A stretch of 64,000 bases of DNA from Atherinomorus stipes. Its lineage: Eukaryota > Chordata > Actinopteri > Atheriniformes > Atherinidae. Each line of letters starts with the position of its first letter. Position 1 is the first letter of the stretch. The stretch lies in assembly GCA_023101725.1 (NCBI GenBank), contig JALJCO010001315.1, positions 310,001 through 374,000 of the forward strand. The letters are read 5' to 3'. This document shows positions 34,156-46,210 of this stretch, one piece after another. The notes beneath the pieces were generated by a model. That model saw only the letters and a list, made by a program, of their open reading frames with translations. It was not told the DNA's origin and did no database searches. The translations under genes and the position numbers were made by a program.

Positions 34156-36584
34156 GTAAAAAGTTTTTTTCTTTCCCCTACAATTATTTATGGTGCAGTA
34201 AAGGTCATAAATCACATAGCAAAGAGCTTGGAATAAATTGAATCGGTGGTAAATGGAGGGAGCAATGCAATGTGAGGAGATAAAATGTGATAAAGAGGGA
34301 CCAGAGAAGAAGTAATGTGGAGAAAGTTTAAATTTCTTATAGTCTCAGCAAAACACCATCAAGATATGAATCATTGCAATAAGTGCATTCATACTTAAGC
34401 ACTGGGTAAATAAAACTACAAACAACTTACATGCAGAGGGGATGTAACTGTACGAAAAACTACAATGCCCCTTAAACCTCACCACTTTCATCATGCTTTT
34501 GCTGAAAGGATGAGGGGCGGGGGTCCTATACATGCTCATGGTGCTGTGCCACATTTCTATGTTAGAGCAGCTAAACACACATGACACTGAAGTGGTGAGA
34601 GAATCGATGGCATGGTGGAAATAAATCTAAATTACAGTCGTTGTAAAGCTGTCAGAACATCACAGTTATGAGGCAGAGAAGATGCTGACAGCAATAAAAA
34701 GACAGCAGAGACCCGACAGCCTGATCAGAATCCAGGCTGTGATATATAAACACATCCCATCACACTCACTTCTTTTCACCCTCTCTCAAGCTTTGGCCAT
34801 CTCTCCCTTTAGTAGGATTTCTTATTCACTACTGTGGCTTAGGACATCCGTAAGCATACTCTGTAGGGGTTTAAGGCTAAAGTTGTAATTTGGCACTCCT
34901 AGCTTACATAGGATAATGGTAAGACTGACTTATCTGCCCCAGTGCCACTGCAATCAGCCCTGACAAGCCATGCTGTTTGTGGAAGTCTCTGGGGCTAAAC
35001 CAGGGAGAGCAAGGCTGATGTGTTTTGCAATTCTAAGTCCCTTAATCCTGGACTGCTGCATTGCTTCAGAATAATTGACTGATTCTTTAACTTATAAAAA
35101 CAGCATTCAGAGATCTTCAGATTGTTGTCACATTGTCAAAGCACTTGATTTTGCCTCATAATTGGTGTAGCTTTGAGATAAGTTGAAAGACAATGACTAA
35201 ACACGGAGGACAGAGTGCAGGTGACTTGTCTTTCAAGGACTCATTAAGCATTACCGGAGGTCTTAAGTAGACTGTTTAAATCAATTGTACAGGATATGGA
35301 GTCTACAATGATTGCTAGTTTAAGAAAGTATCAATGCCTTATTGTGGTAATGTTTTCAGCCTAGTGTATAAACGTGATTTCCATTCAGTGACCTGCACTG
35401 CATCGAGGCAATGGTGGCTCATGAGACTACTTGCTTTCTCCTGAAGGGCAGAAGAGCCCTTGTGGACCAACTGAAGAAGTAATTATCAGCTCTCATGGCA
35501 GTCTCCAAAGAGCAGCAAAAGAGTCAGAAAGAAAAAGTTGAAGGAGCAGCTATTGAGCTTTTCTGCCAAAGCCGGATTCAAAGCATACACAGTAGGAGCG
35601 TAAAACGTCTCCAGAACTGGTACAAAACAACGTAAACAATTTGATGAATGATGACTTTGCCAGGGGAGTTGAGACGTTAGTAATGCACAAATGCATCATC
35701 TGTTGGCCCAACCCTTTAAGCAGGGTAATACATGAATCATTAAGTATGTAGACTAAGCGTTGCCCTCTGAACTGTTCTTCATTCAAATAAATGTACGGTA
35801 AATATATAACGGTATAAGTGGCATGTCATTCTGCATCTTAAATGCATACTTGTTTAACAGTACTATCTACTACTACAGCAAATACACTTATTTTTATTGT
35901 ATTGAAGTTACATGTAGAAAAGATGTGAAGATGAACTGAGGCAACAAAAAAAATGCATGCAGTGAACTTCCTTATGTCTAACAGATTCTGCTGCAGACTT
36001 TTTTTTTTTTTTACATAGCAGGTATTGATGACTGGACATGAGAAAAAATTACCTTAATGATTCATTTTTATCATGTTTCTCTCATGTTTACACACAGAAA
36101 TTGGCAAATACCTTTTGTTCTTTGGAATGAGCTCTGCTAAGAACATCCTTAAAGATGTATTATTCGCTTTTTGATCTAAAATGTGAAGAACCCAACTTCC
36201 ACAGCTGACTCCTCCATGTAAAATAATTCTATAACACTATTCTTTCTGCTCCCCTCTAATTGTAGATGATTTGAACTGTCAACAGTTAGTGGGTAGGTCA
36301 AAGTCAGTCACTCAAGACTGGTGAATCATGTATCCCACCCCAAACATAACAATAACCCAGGGAGAGCGGACTGGCAGCAGTGGAGATTAAAATCCAAATT
36401 TGCATCAACAGTGCAGGACAGCCTCTTGCCCCATTAGGGTTTAAGCTTTTCTAGAGTCAGCACCCTCTCTGCAGTCTAAGGATTTTTAGCAAACATCTTT
36501 GGCATATTGGCATAGTGCTTCATTTGTGAAAAGCACAAGCAACTAACAGTCAAAATTAAGTTGACTGTACAAAGGAGTGTTGAT
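34156..36584 (+). other. start of cdh12 intron, no other gene
   Basis: The donor GTAAAA at 34156 opens an intron that runs to the end of the window, since no second cadherin exon is found (at least 29,845 bases). This first part shows no repeat with readable ends. Confidence 0.6.
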
Positions 36585-36592
36585 ATAAATAT

Positions 36593-38365
36593 TAGGGGTG
36601 TAACAAAATTGTGTGCCATGAAATTTCAGAGAATAAAAACATGATGAAAGAACTTTAAAGACGCACAAAAAAAAAAAAAAAAATCAAAATAAGAATGCAG
36701 CCAAAGTACGGGACAAAGAAAAGGTGATTGTGGATCAAACCAAAACAATCTGGAAGCCACGACACTATATTGAATGACTATGACAGGGCTGCCAACTTTT
36801 CACGGAACATTGGAGAGAATGGTTGAGCCTACCAAAATATATGTTGCATACTACACAAGTAAACAATGTTGACAAGGTATAGGAATGGTACCAGAATTAA
36901 TTTTTTTCCCATTTTGTTCTTTTTGTAAAAACTAACCTGTTCAGAAGCAGACAGTCAGGAGTTGACGGTGCACCGCTGCTCTGCTGTTTATCATTGATAT
37001 TTACCAAACAGTATATTTCACTACAGCCACTAAAGCCTACAATCCTCACAATCCACAAAATGAAAGAGTTCAACTTGGGTATTGGGTCTTTACTTGCCTG
37101 TAATTAGCATTAGATGTGTTACAGTATATTGTAACAGTTGTAGTATGTCCTGGTGAGAGTTCTTTCAAATATTTCCCATCATACTCAGGCCATACAGTGT
37201 GTAGTTTTCTTCACAGTATGGCGGACATTTTTTGTCTGCCATCTTTTTAGTTCAAATTTGTTTTTTATAAGTCCAAGCAAGTATTTCTAATTTTACTTGC
37301 ATAACTGTAATTTTACTTTGTATAACTTCTCCCAGCGCTTCTTCATTTATTTCTTTCATGGTTTAATAACTAATATAATACAATATAATGTTATTGCACA
37401 CCACACATGAAAAGGAACATCTCTCTCTCTCTGTCCATCATCATCATCATGTGGTCCCACTCCCTTCTTGGATGTTGCTAACATTGACGTGCTGCAGTGG
37501 TGCTACTAGCTGTGTTGCTGCTCAGCATATTGCAGCATTCCACGGAGGGTCCGTGCAGCCCAGCCTCCAGAACTTGTCGCAACCATTTTAATCATTTGGC
37601 ATCCTGCGGATCCTCCTATGAGGACTACAATAGCAGGTGATCTGCATCTGACACGCTCCTGGTGAACTTCTGGTGGAGTTGGCGCGGCGTTGAGGTCAGA
37701 GTGAAACCACAGCGCTGCTGGAACTTAGCGCCCATGGACCTGGTGTCCTTGGCTGGCAGCTGCTGGCCATTCTGGAGTACCGCCCGGTCTGTGATTCTCC
37801 AGAACAAAAAGATGGCCAGTCCACCCACTCCAGTGTGAGAAATTGGAGGTGTGGCGTGAGTGTGTGAAGCCAATCAAATGTCACACGGTCTCACGGCCAA
37901 TGCGGGACATTATGATTTACCATTTGCAACTGCATTGTGAGGAGAAGCTCGTTCCACAGCCTACAAAGCTACCAAAAAACCAAACTGCTTTGCTGCACTG
38001 CTTCTTGCTGCAAGTCGGTGATCAAGAGACATTACAAAGAAACAGCCGTAGTTCTCGTAATGTCCTGTAAAAGACCACTTATTTTGGCCTGCCTTACTAT
38101 GGACCAAAAGTATAAAAGCACCACTAAGATGGAAGTTTTGATGACATTCTCAATTATGTTTAAGAAATTACAATAAAAAAACAGTAAAATTTATAAATTA
38201 TCATTATTTTTCATTCTTTATTTGAAAAGCAAAGTTGTTTCACTGTCCAACTTTTTACTGTCAAATTGTTTTTTATCTAGTTTGTTATCTTCATCAGGTA
38301 ATTTTCTTCAAGATTTTTTTTTCATATTGTATAGTCCTGTATCTTGGGTTTTGCATACACCCCTA
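36593..38365. mobile_element. hAT-type element, 1.77 kb
   Basis: The left end TAGGGGTGTAACAAAATT and the right end in reverse complement TAGGGGTGTATGCAAAA are inverted copies. Flanks are ATAAATAT (36585-36592) and ATAAATAA (38366-38373), an 8-bp target duplication with one mismatch. The interior is partly GC-rich (37490-37880) and lacks a recognisable transposase. GGGCTGCCAACTTTTCACGG near 36786 may start another, older repeat inside it. Confidence 0.75.
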
Positions 38366-38373
38366 ATAAATAA

Positions 38374-39444
38374 TTAACATATATACATACATATAAGTAT
38401 ATAGACAATACATCACAAAATACTGTTTTCTATGTTTTTCTGAGCTGTAGTCAAACAACTCCTGATGTTGTTAGGAATGATAAACATTAAATGCATCACT
38501 GCCAGTTGTAATTGCAACAGCCAAATCACTACTAATCAGTGCCGGCCATTAAAACATAATTCACACGACTAACAAGATGGTAATTTTGTCAGCTCTGACA
38601 ACATACTGAATCTAAGACTTGTTCTTGAGGAAGAAAGGGTACAACCACTAATGATGGAGTACGCAGCCAGTGCTGGTGTTACGGTTCAACTCGTTTGGCT
38701 ATTAACAAGTGACACGCGCCTGAATGCACCAGCAGTTGTTTGTGGGGAAAGCAGATGTTTAGACACAGCAAGACAAAATTTACTTGTCCTTGTAAATGCC
38801 CTGCCATATTCCTTTTAATAGAAAGGGGAGAAAAAAGCTTCTCTCAGTCCGAGACTTCACTCAAACTATAAAATCGCTGAAATAGAAAGTATCTTCAGCG
38901 TGTAGCAAACAGGAATATTAAACACTGCTGTCATGAGCATGACTATGGTTTAGGACTGATTTATGAATACTTATAATAAAATAAAACTTAATTTCTTCAG
39001 TATTTAGATGATAAATATTCATTACAATTATGGCTTTGTGAAAATATGCAATTACTAGCATGCATTTTTAAAATTAGTATTTTTTTTATTGTGTTGATAG
39101 CTGGGTTTGGATATTAGATACCAGTACCTGGTCTGATTCCTGGTAACAATTATGCTTCTATTGGTGATTATCTAAAAGCTCAACTTAATGTTTAAGATAA
39201 CACTGTAGGGTTTATACAACCATCTCGTTTCCACTCTGACATGTTTAGAGTCTGGATGCCTGGATTTCAAGGACTCAAAAAGGTCCCAACTTGCACATTC
39301 CTAATTGCACGGTTAGAAAAAGTTTTCACTACACACAACCACCCTATCCAATTTAATGGATGTATTTTACCTTTCTTAAGTAAAGCCAAAAATGTGTTAG
39401 CACCTATGCAAACCAGTCCTTCTTCCACACATGATGACAAATAC
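38374..39444. other. intronic stretch, no gene seen
   Basis: I looked on the minus strand for the next Enhancer-of-polycomb exon, expected after 39445-39590, and did not find it. Confidence 0.4.
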
Positions 39445-39590
39445 CTGCTGTCCATTTCCTTTCTGCAGTCAGTCTATCATTTCTTAAAACTGCGGGGAAG
39501 TAATTTCCGTTTTCTTTTCCAGCTCATTCACAACCGTGGCATCCTCTGAATCTAGGTCGTAGTCCTGCTGCTCCATATCCAAAATGAAAG
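39445..39590 (-). pseudogene. epc1: Enhancer of polycomb (EPC1-like) relic exon
   Basis: A 146-base block on the minus strand translates, after two split-codon bases, as F-I-L-D-M-E-Q-Q-D-Y-D-L-D-S-E-D, then V-N-E-L-E-K-K-T-E-I, P-Q-F, a stop, E-M-I-D, a second stop, and L-Q-K-G-N-G-Q-Q. This follows, residue for residue and without gaps, the EPC1/EPC2 segment between the 'HIQ' and 'PVSLQEAK' blocks; I count about 32 of 48 residues the same as EPC1 from memory. The block starts directly after TTCATCTTGCAG and ends CAGCAG|GTATTT, so both splice sites persist. It therefore arose by genomic duplication rather than reverse transcription. The stops are at 39484-39486 (TAA, from a Glu codon) and 39469-39471 (TGA, from an Arg codon). 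EPC proteins are scaffolds of the NuA4/TIP60 acetyltransferase complex; this copy cannot encode one. EPC2 is the alternative parent. Confidence 0.75.
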
Positions 39591-39895
39591 CTGCAAGATG
39601 AAGAAGAATTATTTCATCCTTTAACTTGTGTGAAAATGTATCTACACCAGTAAAAATAGAAGAAAAAGATAAGAAAAAGAAGTCAGAACTGCCCAGCTGC
39701 AAATGTAAGGTGGGAAGTGTCATTTGCTCACAACCTAATGTATGTTCATTAATGTCCACTAAATATTCTGCTTCACCGCAAATCAAATATTGAGTTTAAA
39801 ACGGTACTTTTTCTTATTTGCACACTTTTTTTTAAAACAAAGTTTCTAAGAACTGTGAAAGGAGCTGGAAGTTTAAAAAACATTGTGTTATGTAC

Positions 39896-40000
39896 CTGAT
39901 CTATTTTGGTTTTATGAATGCCAGCAAAATTTCCTTTGTTCTGCCACGTTCGTAAAAAATATATCCCGTGTTTGCATTTCTGCTTATCCTGGTGGTATGA
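39896..40000 (-). pseudogene. exon-like block upstream of the EPC relic, unidentified
   Basis: On the minus strand a 105-base open stretch lies between an acceptor (TTTATTTTGCAG) and a donor (CAG|GTACAT). It reads S-Y-H-Q-D-K-Q-K-C-K-H-G-I-Y-F and later K-G-N-F, ending K-I-D-Q. Its position 305 bases before the EPC-like exon suggests the previous exon of the same relic. The K-G-x-F...Q end loosely resembles the EPC block that precedes it, but the phase does not join (0 here, 1 expected), so one base would have to have been lost. It may equally be chance. Confidence 0.25.
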
Positions 40001-40904
40001 CTGCAAAATAAAGAATTATTCATGCTAAGGGTTTCATACTATTTAATGTATGCAAGCTAATTTGAGAACTGAAACTTTATGCAAAAAAAAAAAAAAAAAA
40101 AAGAAAAAAGTAGACTAATGTATTCACATACCACATAACCTCAGACAAAAAAAATTGGTAAGTAAACAGAAAAGGCAATAAACAAATCAGTAATATTCTA
40201 TATTTAGCTGAAATAACAAAGAATTACCCAGTTTGCAATACACTGCAAAAAAAAAAAAAAAAAACACTGGCCACTGAATTTAAGCAGAAGCTCAAAGGCT
40301 CTTCACAGAAAGCAAACTGTGTGCAAAACGTCACTGACATCCAAACACATGAGTTCATGGCAATTTGTTCTTTGGCTACAGAAGAGAAATGGTGGATGAA
40401 CGAAAACAAAGCAGATTCTCTGCTGGCTGCAAAGCAATTTCACTTAATTCACAATTCCTCTGTGAACTAAGCACCCGCTACTTTGCCTAGTAATAAAAAA
40501 TAAATGATCTACCAGAAAGTGCCCCCCCCACCACCACCACCACCACACACCTTTTTAAAAAAAATGGTTTTCAAATCACAGTTCACATTTTCAATCTCTC
40601 CTCATTGAGTTGTAAGGACAAGAACTTGTTGAGTGTGACTAACTTTTTTTTGTTTTCTTAGTCTCACTGGTGCCCCTAACATTTTACTGGTCTAGGTGAA
40701 GGACTAATCTCTCAGCACTCTTTCATTTCCACCTCACCTGGGCTCAGAAAAGAATGATACCGTTGATGCTGTGGTAATCCGCCCAGAGAAGGGGTGATTT
40801 TTTAGTGTAAATTTTTTTTAATCACTAATTTTATTAATTGTTATATTAATTTTAAATTAAAGGTTGGGGTAAAAAAGATTTTTTAAGTTAATCAGAAAGG
40901 AGAA
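40001..40904. other. intronic stretch with homopolymer runs
   Basis: A runs at 40083-40102 and 40246-40264, a C7 run and a CCA repeat at 40523-40548. No exon found. Confidence 0.5.
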
Positions 40905-41531
40905 AATGTCAAGAATTTTTAAAAATAAAAAAAATGGAGAAAATGGTGGAAAAGAGGAAAGTGGGGAAGATGGTATATAAAAAAGAAGAAGGAAAAATTC
41001 TTAAAAAAAAAAAAAAAAAAAGAAGGATTAAAAAGAAAAAAAGAAGAATCTGAAAAAAAAGGAGGGAAAAGGAGAAAAAAATTAAAAAAATCACTCAAAG
41101 GATCATTACGGAATCGCATACTCTACAGGAGGAAGAAAGAGGGGGGAAGCCCCAAAAAAGAGAGAAAAAGGGAAGGGGATAATTTAAAAAAAAGAATATA
41201 GGAATTGAAGAGAAAGAGGATAGAAGAAGGGGGGAAAGAAAAAGAGAGAGAGAGAGAGAGGGGGGGGAGAAAGAGAAAAAAAAAAAAAAAAAAGAATAAA
41301 GGAGGAAAGGGAAAAAAAAAGGGAAGAGCAGAAAAAGGAAAAAATCTAAATGAAGAAGGAGAGATTTTAATCCAGAAAAAAAATAAAAAATAAAAAAAAA
41401 AGAGGGGGAGAAGAAAACAAGGCAAAGCAAAGGAAGAGAAAATAAAAAATAAAAATCCTCCTGAAAAAAAAAAAAAAAGAAAAAAAAATAAAAGGAATTT
41501 AAGGGGAACGGGGAGGAAAAGGAAAAAAAAT

Positions 41532-41562
<31 letters not shown>

Positions 41563-41650
41563 AAAAAAAAAAAAAAAAGAAAGAAAAAAAGGGAAAAAAA
41601 AGGGGGAAAAAAAAAATGAAAAAGGAGAGGGGAAAAAAAGAAGATAAAGG

Positions 41651-41688
<38 letters not shown>

Positions 41689-42060
41689 TGAGAAAAAAAG
41701 AGAGGGAAAGCAAAAAAAAGAGAAGGGGAGGAAAGATAAAAAATAAGGAAAAAAAAAAAAAAGGAAGAGAGAAAAAAAAAAAAAGAAAAAAAAAAAAAAA
41801 ATTAAAAAAAACAAAAAAAAGAAGAAAGGAAAGGGAAAAGGGGGAAAAAAAAAAAAAAACAAAATCCAATCCACTGACTCCTACCCCAGCCAGAACACAC
41901 CTCAAGAGAAGAGAAGGAAAGAAAGGAAGAAGAGAGAGGGAAGAGGCACCCCAAAAAAGGGGGAGGGGAGGGGAGAGGCGGGAGAAAAGAAAGGAAAGAA
42001 AAAAAACATAAAGAAGAAAGAAAGAAAAAACCCAAAAAAAAAAGGAAGGGAGAGAGAAAA
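40905..42060 (+). repeat. 1.1-kb polypurine tract
   Basis: For about 1,150 bases the + strand is almost pure A and G, with A runs of tens of bases (the longest about 45 near 41650-41694), GAGAGA stretches (41243-41262) and GGGG runs. Two short non-purine islands interrupt it, 41093-41128 and 41862-41902. Translations of either strand are low-complexity (F-rich on minus, K/E-rich on plus) and not genes. A tract this long could form triplex (H-DNA), stall polymerases, or partly reflect assembly error. Confidence 0.9.
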
Positions 42061-43393
42061 TATAATAGATTTGCTATAGTTTTATATCAATTGATGCTGA
42101 AGGAATCAGGGAGGAGGGAAAACCAAAACGGAACCCCCCCCCCCGGGAAATAGGACCATCAAACGACACGGACTACCTTAAGAAGTTTTTGACTATTTTA
42201 AGAAGTTAAATGTCACTATCTCTTGGTTAATTTAATTCACGACAGTCATCTTTTGGAGACATTACAGAGAAACATTGACTGAAATGAGTGTGTAACTGAT
42301 GTATTTGTTGACAGAGGAACTAAACTTCAATGTGAAGTTTGAAATATCAGTTTATCTGATCCTGAATTTTGTTTTCTTAGGGCTTTAGTCTGTGCATAGC
42401 AATGATAATAACAATACAATGACAACAATAATGACAGTAATAAAACATTACAATAATAGATAGCAGTAGTTTTTGTTAATGTAAGTAGAAGTAGCAGTAC
42501 AACCAGGCCAGTACTAATAGTGGTTGTAGTAGCAGTAATTGCACAGTATAATAGTCTATAATAATAAATAGTAAAAGCAACAGTAGTTTTTATCTATCAT
42601 TATTAGTAGTAGTAGTAGTAGTAGTAATAGTAGTAGTGTTAGTAGTAGTATTTGCATTAATTGCTTTTGAATCTTTTCAAGGCTAGTATTTACATTAATT
42701 TCATGATGTAGTTTACCATTAAGAACAAAACATCTTAGTGTGCTTTTCTGGATTTCTTACGTTAACAGGGTCGATGCAGACATTTGTCAGCACATCACCA
42801 GGACCATCAAGCAGCATCTTTAATGTACAGGTGGTACTCAGGGGTGTGGAGAGGTGTAAGGGTGTGGACTAGTGATGGGTGGGGCCTCCAAATAACATTT
42901 CACTTAGGGCCCCAATTTGGTCTGGGGCGGTACTGAGAGTAATTGATGGGCCGATAGACAAATCATGTGATAAATGCAGAAATGATTGGCGGATTATTAT
43001 CAGCCCCATTACTTTCAATGACAGTGATACACTTCAGCAACAATTCTTACCAGTGGAGCAACATGAGTTCATTTTAAAGCCACATTAAAATATATAATAA
43101 TATTGTATTAGGATTAATAGATTAGTATTTCAAAAGAATTACAAGTATTTTTTTAAATTTTAAAATCCAAAAAATGGTTTAAATTTAAATAACAAGGATT
43201 AAGTTTTCCTAAAAAAAAAAAAAAAATTTTGGGTGGGAAAAAGAAGAAAGGAAAATGAACAGAGAGGAGGGGAATGGGAAGAATTAAAAAAAAAAAAATA
43301 TATATAGCTTTTAATAAAAAATATTCCATATTTAACCTTTAAGCTCCACAGTGGCTGCACACTTTCATTTATCCAGAATATTTTACACCTGTG
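42061..43393. other. intronic stretch with trinucleotide repeats
   Basis: 42400-42660 is built of TAATAA / TAG trinucleotides, with an interrupted TAG array at 42603-42651. C10 near 42135. A repeat-like GGGTGTGGACTAGTGATGG region at 42840-43000 has no resolvable ends. Confidence 0.5.
42603..42651 (+). repeat. TAG trinucleotide microsatellite
   Basis: Interrupted (TAG)n array of about 49 bases. Confidence 0.85.
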
Positions 43394-43940
43394 TTAAAGA
43401 TATAGTCCGAAGTCCCTCCAGCGTTTTTGTTTGCAAACAACAGTGTTCAAACTTAGCGCTCCTCCCTCTCAGGCTAATGGCCGCCTCATTCTAGCTAGCC
43501 TGTTCAACTTCAAGCTTCTCCTTCAGAGCTCAGAAGCAGGTACAAGCCAAACTATGATTAACCCTGGTTTTCCAAACTGAATTATCTGAAGCTCATACCT
43601 TTTCTTTGGTGCATCCACGGATTCCTTTCTTTTTTTTTCCCTTCGAGAGTTCGAGTGACTGGCGTCTGCTCAAATCATGAGCTTATTCCCACACAGAGTC
43701 ATGCTCTTAGCTCTGTCATTGGCTGCTGCCGACATAAACAGAAATCTCCACGCCCAGAAACGTCCCGACCAGACCAAAACAATACAAAAGAGCGAATTAC
43801 AGGCAATGGGGGAGAGAGAGTTGCGTTCAAACGCACCACGGCACAGAGATAGAGGCCCAAAGGCGCAGTTTGAGACGGATTTCACTTGCTGAAGTCTAAC
43901 GTTTATTTTTTACGGGGGGAACTTTGGACTATACCTTTAA
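43394..43940. mobile_element. 547-bp MITE with TTAAAG-type ends
   Basis: Left end TTAAAGATATAGTCCGAAGT; right end in reverse complement TTTAAAGGTATAGTCCAAAG, with CCC(T/C)CC following in both. The interior is GC-richer and carries only short ORFs. A target duplication is not evident. The TTAAAG start is shared with the 23653-24208 family, but the rest differs. Confidence 0.72.
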
Positions 43941-44329
43941 ATAGTGGTTTGCTGTATTGATTTGCTGTATTGGACTGAATTCAACAAGGAGAACTAAATA
44001 CGTTGCCCTCATTGCTCATGAAAAAATGATTTTAAATCAGATGTGTGTGTCCAGGATTGTCCCTCTCAGGACAATTTTGTGCTCTTTTTGTGCACAAAGC
44101 TGCAAGTTTGCAGCTGCTTTTACTAAAATAGATGCAAAACACCAGCAAGACAATGCGTCTCATATTTGGTAAATCACTTTGCAAATGTTAAATCAATATA
44201 TTTACTTTTTCTCCTCCCATCACGCGTTATTGCATGTAAACGCCCCATATTGCATGTTCATAGCAACAGAAGTGTAAAATGGATAAGAGGTGCTATTTAG
44301 CATGTTTGAATTTTTAGCACGCTGTTCAT

Positions 44330-44410
44330 ATATCAGTTTGTACATTTTTTGTGTGAGCAATGAGATAGCTCACGTTTTTATACACGCAAACCTTTGATAG
44401 ATCCGGCCCC
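44330..44410. mobile_element. end of a GGCC-type TIR element
   Basis: The sequence before 44410, in reverse complement, reads GGGGCCGGATCTATCAAAGG then TTTGCGTGTATAAAAACGTG. This is close to the left end of 28634-30068 (GATTTACGAAAGGTTTGCG). The opposite terminus was not found, so this is a truncated relative or a copy with a decayed left end. Confidence 0.4.
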
Positions 44411-45899
44411 AAGAGCGCAACCTCACAATTTTCCGATTCTATCTTTTATATGATATCATGATCGGTTTGGGGAAAGGAATATTCTACCCCTGTGAAATGG
44501 AATGATAATTCATACGGTTCTGCACTTTTCATTCAGAAAGAGGTACAGTATTTACAGTACATGGTTCATTTTTATTATGAAAGAGCTTTTAAACCGAAAG
44601 CAATCGGTATATTTGGGTCCATGTAAATGCAGCCACTGGCTCAGCACACAGACACATATTTCTGTAAGTCTGGTTTGAGGAACTCAAACCAGATTTCACT
44701 TCAGATGTTATAATTTTATACTAGGCAATACAATAGAATTGATTCTGATCAATAAAAAGCAGGTTATAAGAAAAAAAATAACTTTCACCTTCACTAAATA
44801 TGTCTTTCTCTTTTACCTTTAAAAACAGCTAATACTCAGATGTCCAAAGATATTCAGTCCAAATGTAAAACTTTGAAACTATGAAAAAAAGGAAAAGTCT
44901 TGTTTTGGAATGTATGGAATTCAGTGCCATGCTCCAATGCCCCTTTTCTTCCATACAAAAAGGTCACTTATTTACATACAAGTCAATATGCTGCTTTTTC
45001 TAGAAAGGGCAGCACTGTTTCCCCTACAACTTATTTATTCCCTCGCTTTCTTGACAAGAAATGACCACTTTATTGATAGCTCCTCCTTCCAATCCCACCC
45101 CACACCTGAGATTTATTACTGATGTGGAGCCTGCAATTTAATCTTTCAATGAGGACCCATAAGAGGGACATATAAACCTTTTCAACAAGACTTATACAGC
45201 AGGCCCAACAAAGAAAGATTCCATCAAGTGCCCATATGAAATTTACAATCCTTACTCGTGATAGAGTGTTCCACGTTGTTAAACATGGTTCACTTTAAAT
45301 GTTCTGGAATTTGGCCGTAAAGCCAAAACCTGAGGTGCCCCATATAAAAACAGCAATAGTGTTTACATGCCATGATAATGCAGCCAGTGCTGTAAAATAC
45401 CTCAGTGGGACTGGCTGCAAGGCAAACCAGCAGCTAATTAACTTCTACTCCAAAATCACAGGCTTCATAACTTAATTGCTTTGCACTGAGCTATGCACAT
45501 GTTTATTCATTGACCTACAGCTAAGTGAAGCTACAGTATGCAAATTTGAAGCAGAGCGCTAAACAATAATCTTGTATAATCTTGTTGATTATGCACGGCA
45601 TCCTCAAAGAATGTCTGAGGCAAAAATCTGATTCCCTGACATTACAATATTGGGGATTATGGCACATATGTATGCAAGAAAGATTACACTGGTCTAAATT
45701 TGAGCTACACATTCATTACCATTACTTCTTAAGAATTAAACTCTTAATTATATGTTTGAATACTGGTACATGAAAGGAATATAAACTGGATTCAGCTAAA
45801 AAAATAAAAAACTCACCTATAAAATGTCTTCAAATTCATCTAGAAATTTGTTGCCTATGTAATTCTCTATGATATGCAATGTAATTTGAAAAGATTGCT

Positions 45900-46210
45900 C
45901 TCCTGAAGATTATGCATGAGGTATGTCAATGATTCAGCAGCTCGTTAGGACATATTAAGAGGTTGAGAGCATTTACAATTGGAATATATGTTGATGATGA
46001 ATGTTGCTGGAAATTCTGAGAACAGCTGAAGTAAAAGCTAATGACGCTATTCATCTGTTCTGCCAAAGTAATATATTTCATATATTTTGCTCTTGTGGTT
46101 AATGGACTTTTCCTCTGAATTGCCTGAATCATATTTCCAAATGGTCTGCTAATGTCCCAATCAGTATCACTTACAACCATGGTCAACATTTTCCATTTGG
46201 AGACTGACAC
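45900..46210. promoter_or_regulatory. candidate conserved noncoding element (intronic)
   Basis: Repeat-free stretch with words such as ATTATGCATGAGG, GTCAATGATTCAG and TGCTAATGTCCCAATCAG, resembling enhancer-type vertebrate sequence. Inference only. Confidence 0.22.

Noticed and set aside
34156..34236. Continuation of the cadherin reading frame past GGCAAG
   Set aside because: The frame stays open for 26 more codons, but similarity to cadherins ends exactly at a good splice donor, so this is intron.
41095..41905. Two ~260-codon phenylalanine-rich minus-strand ORFs and lysine-rich plus-strand ORFs
   Set aside because: They are direct translations of the polypurine tract and simply reflect the lack of stop codons in such sequence.
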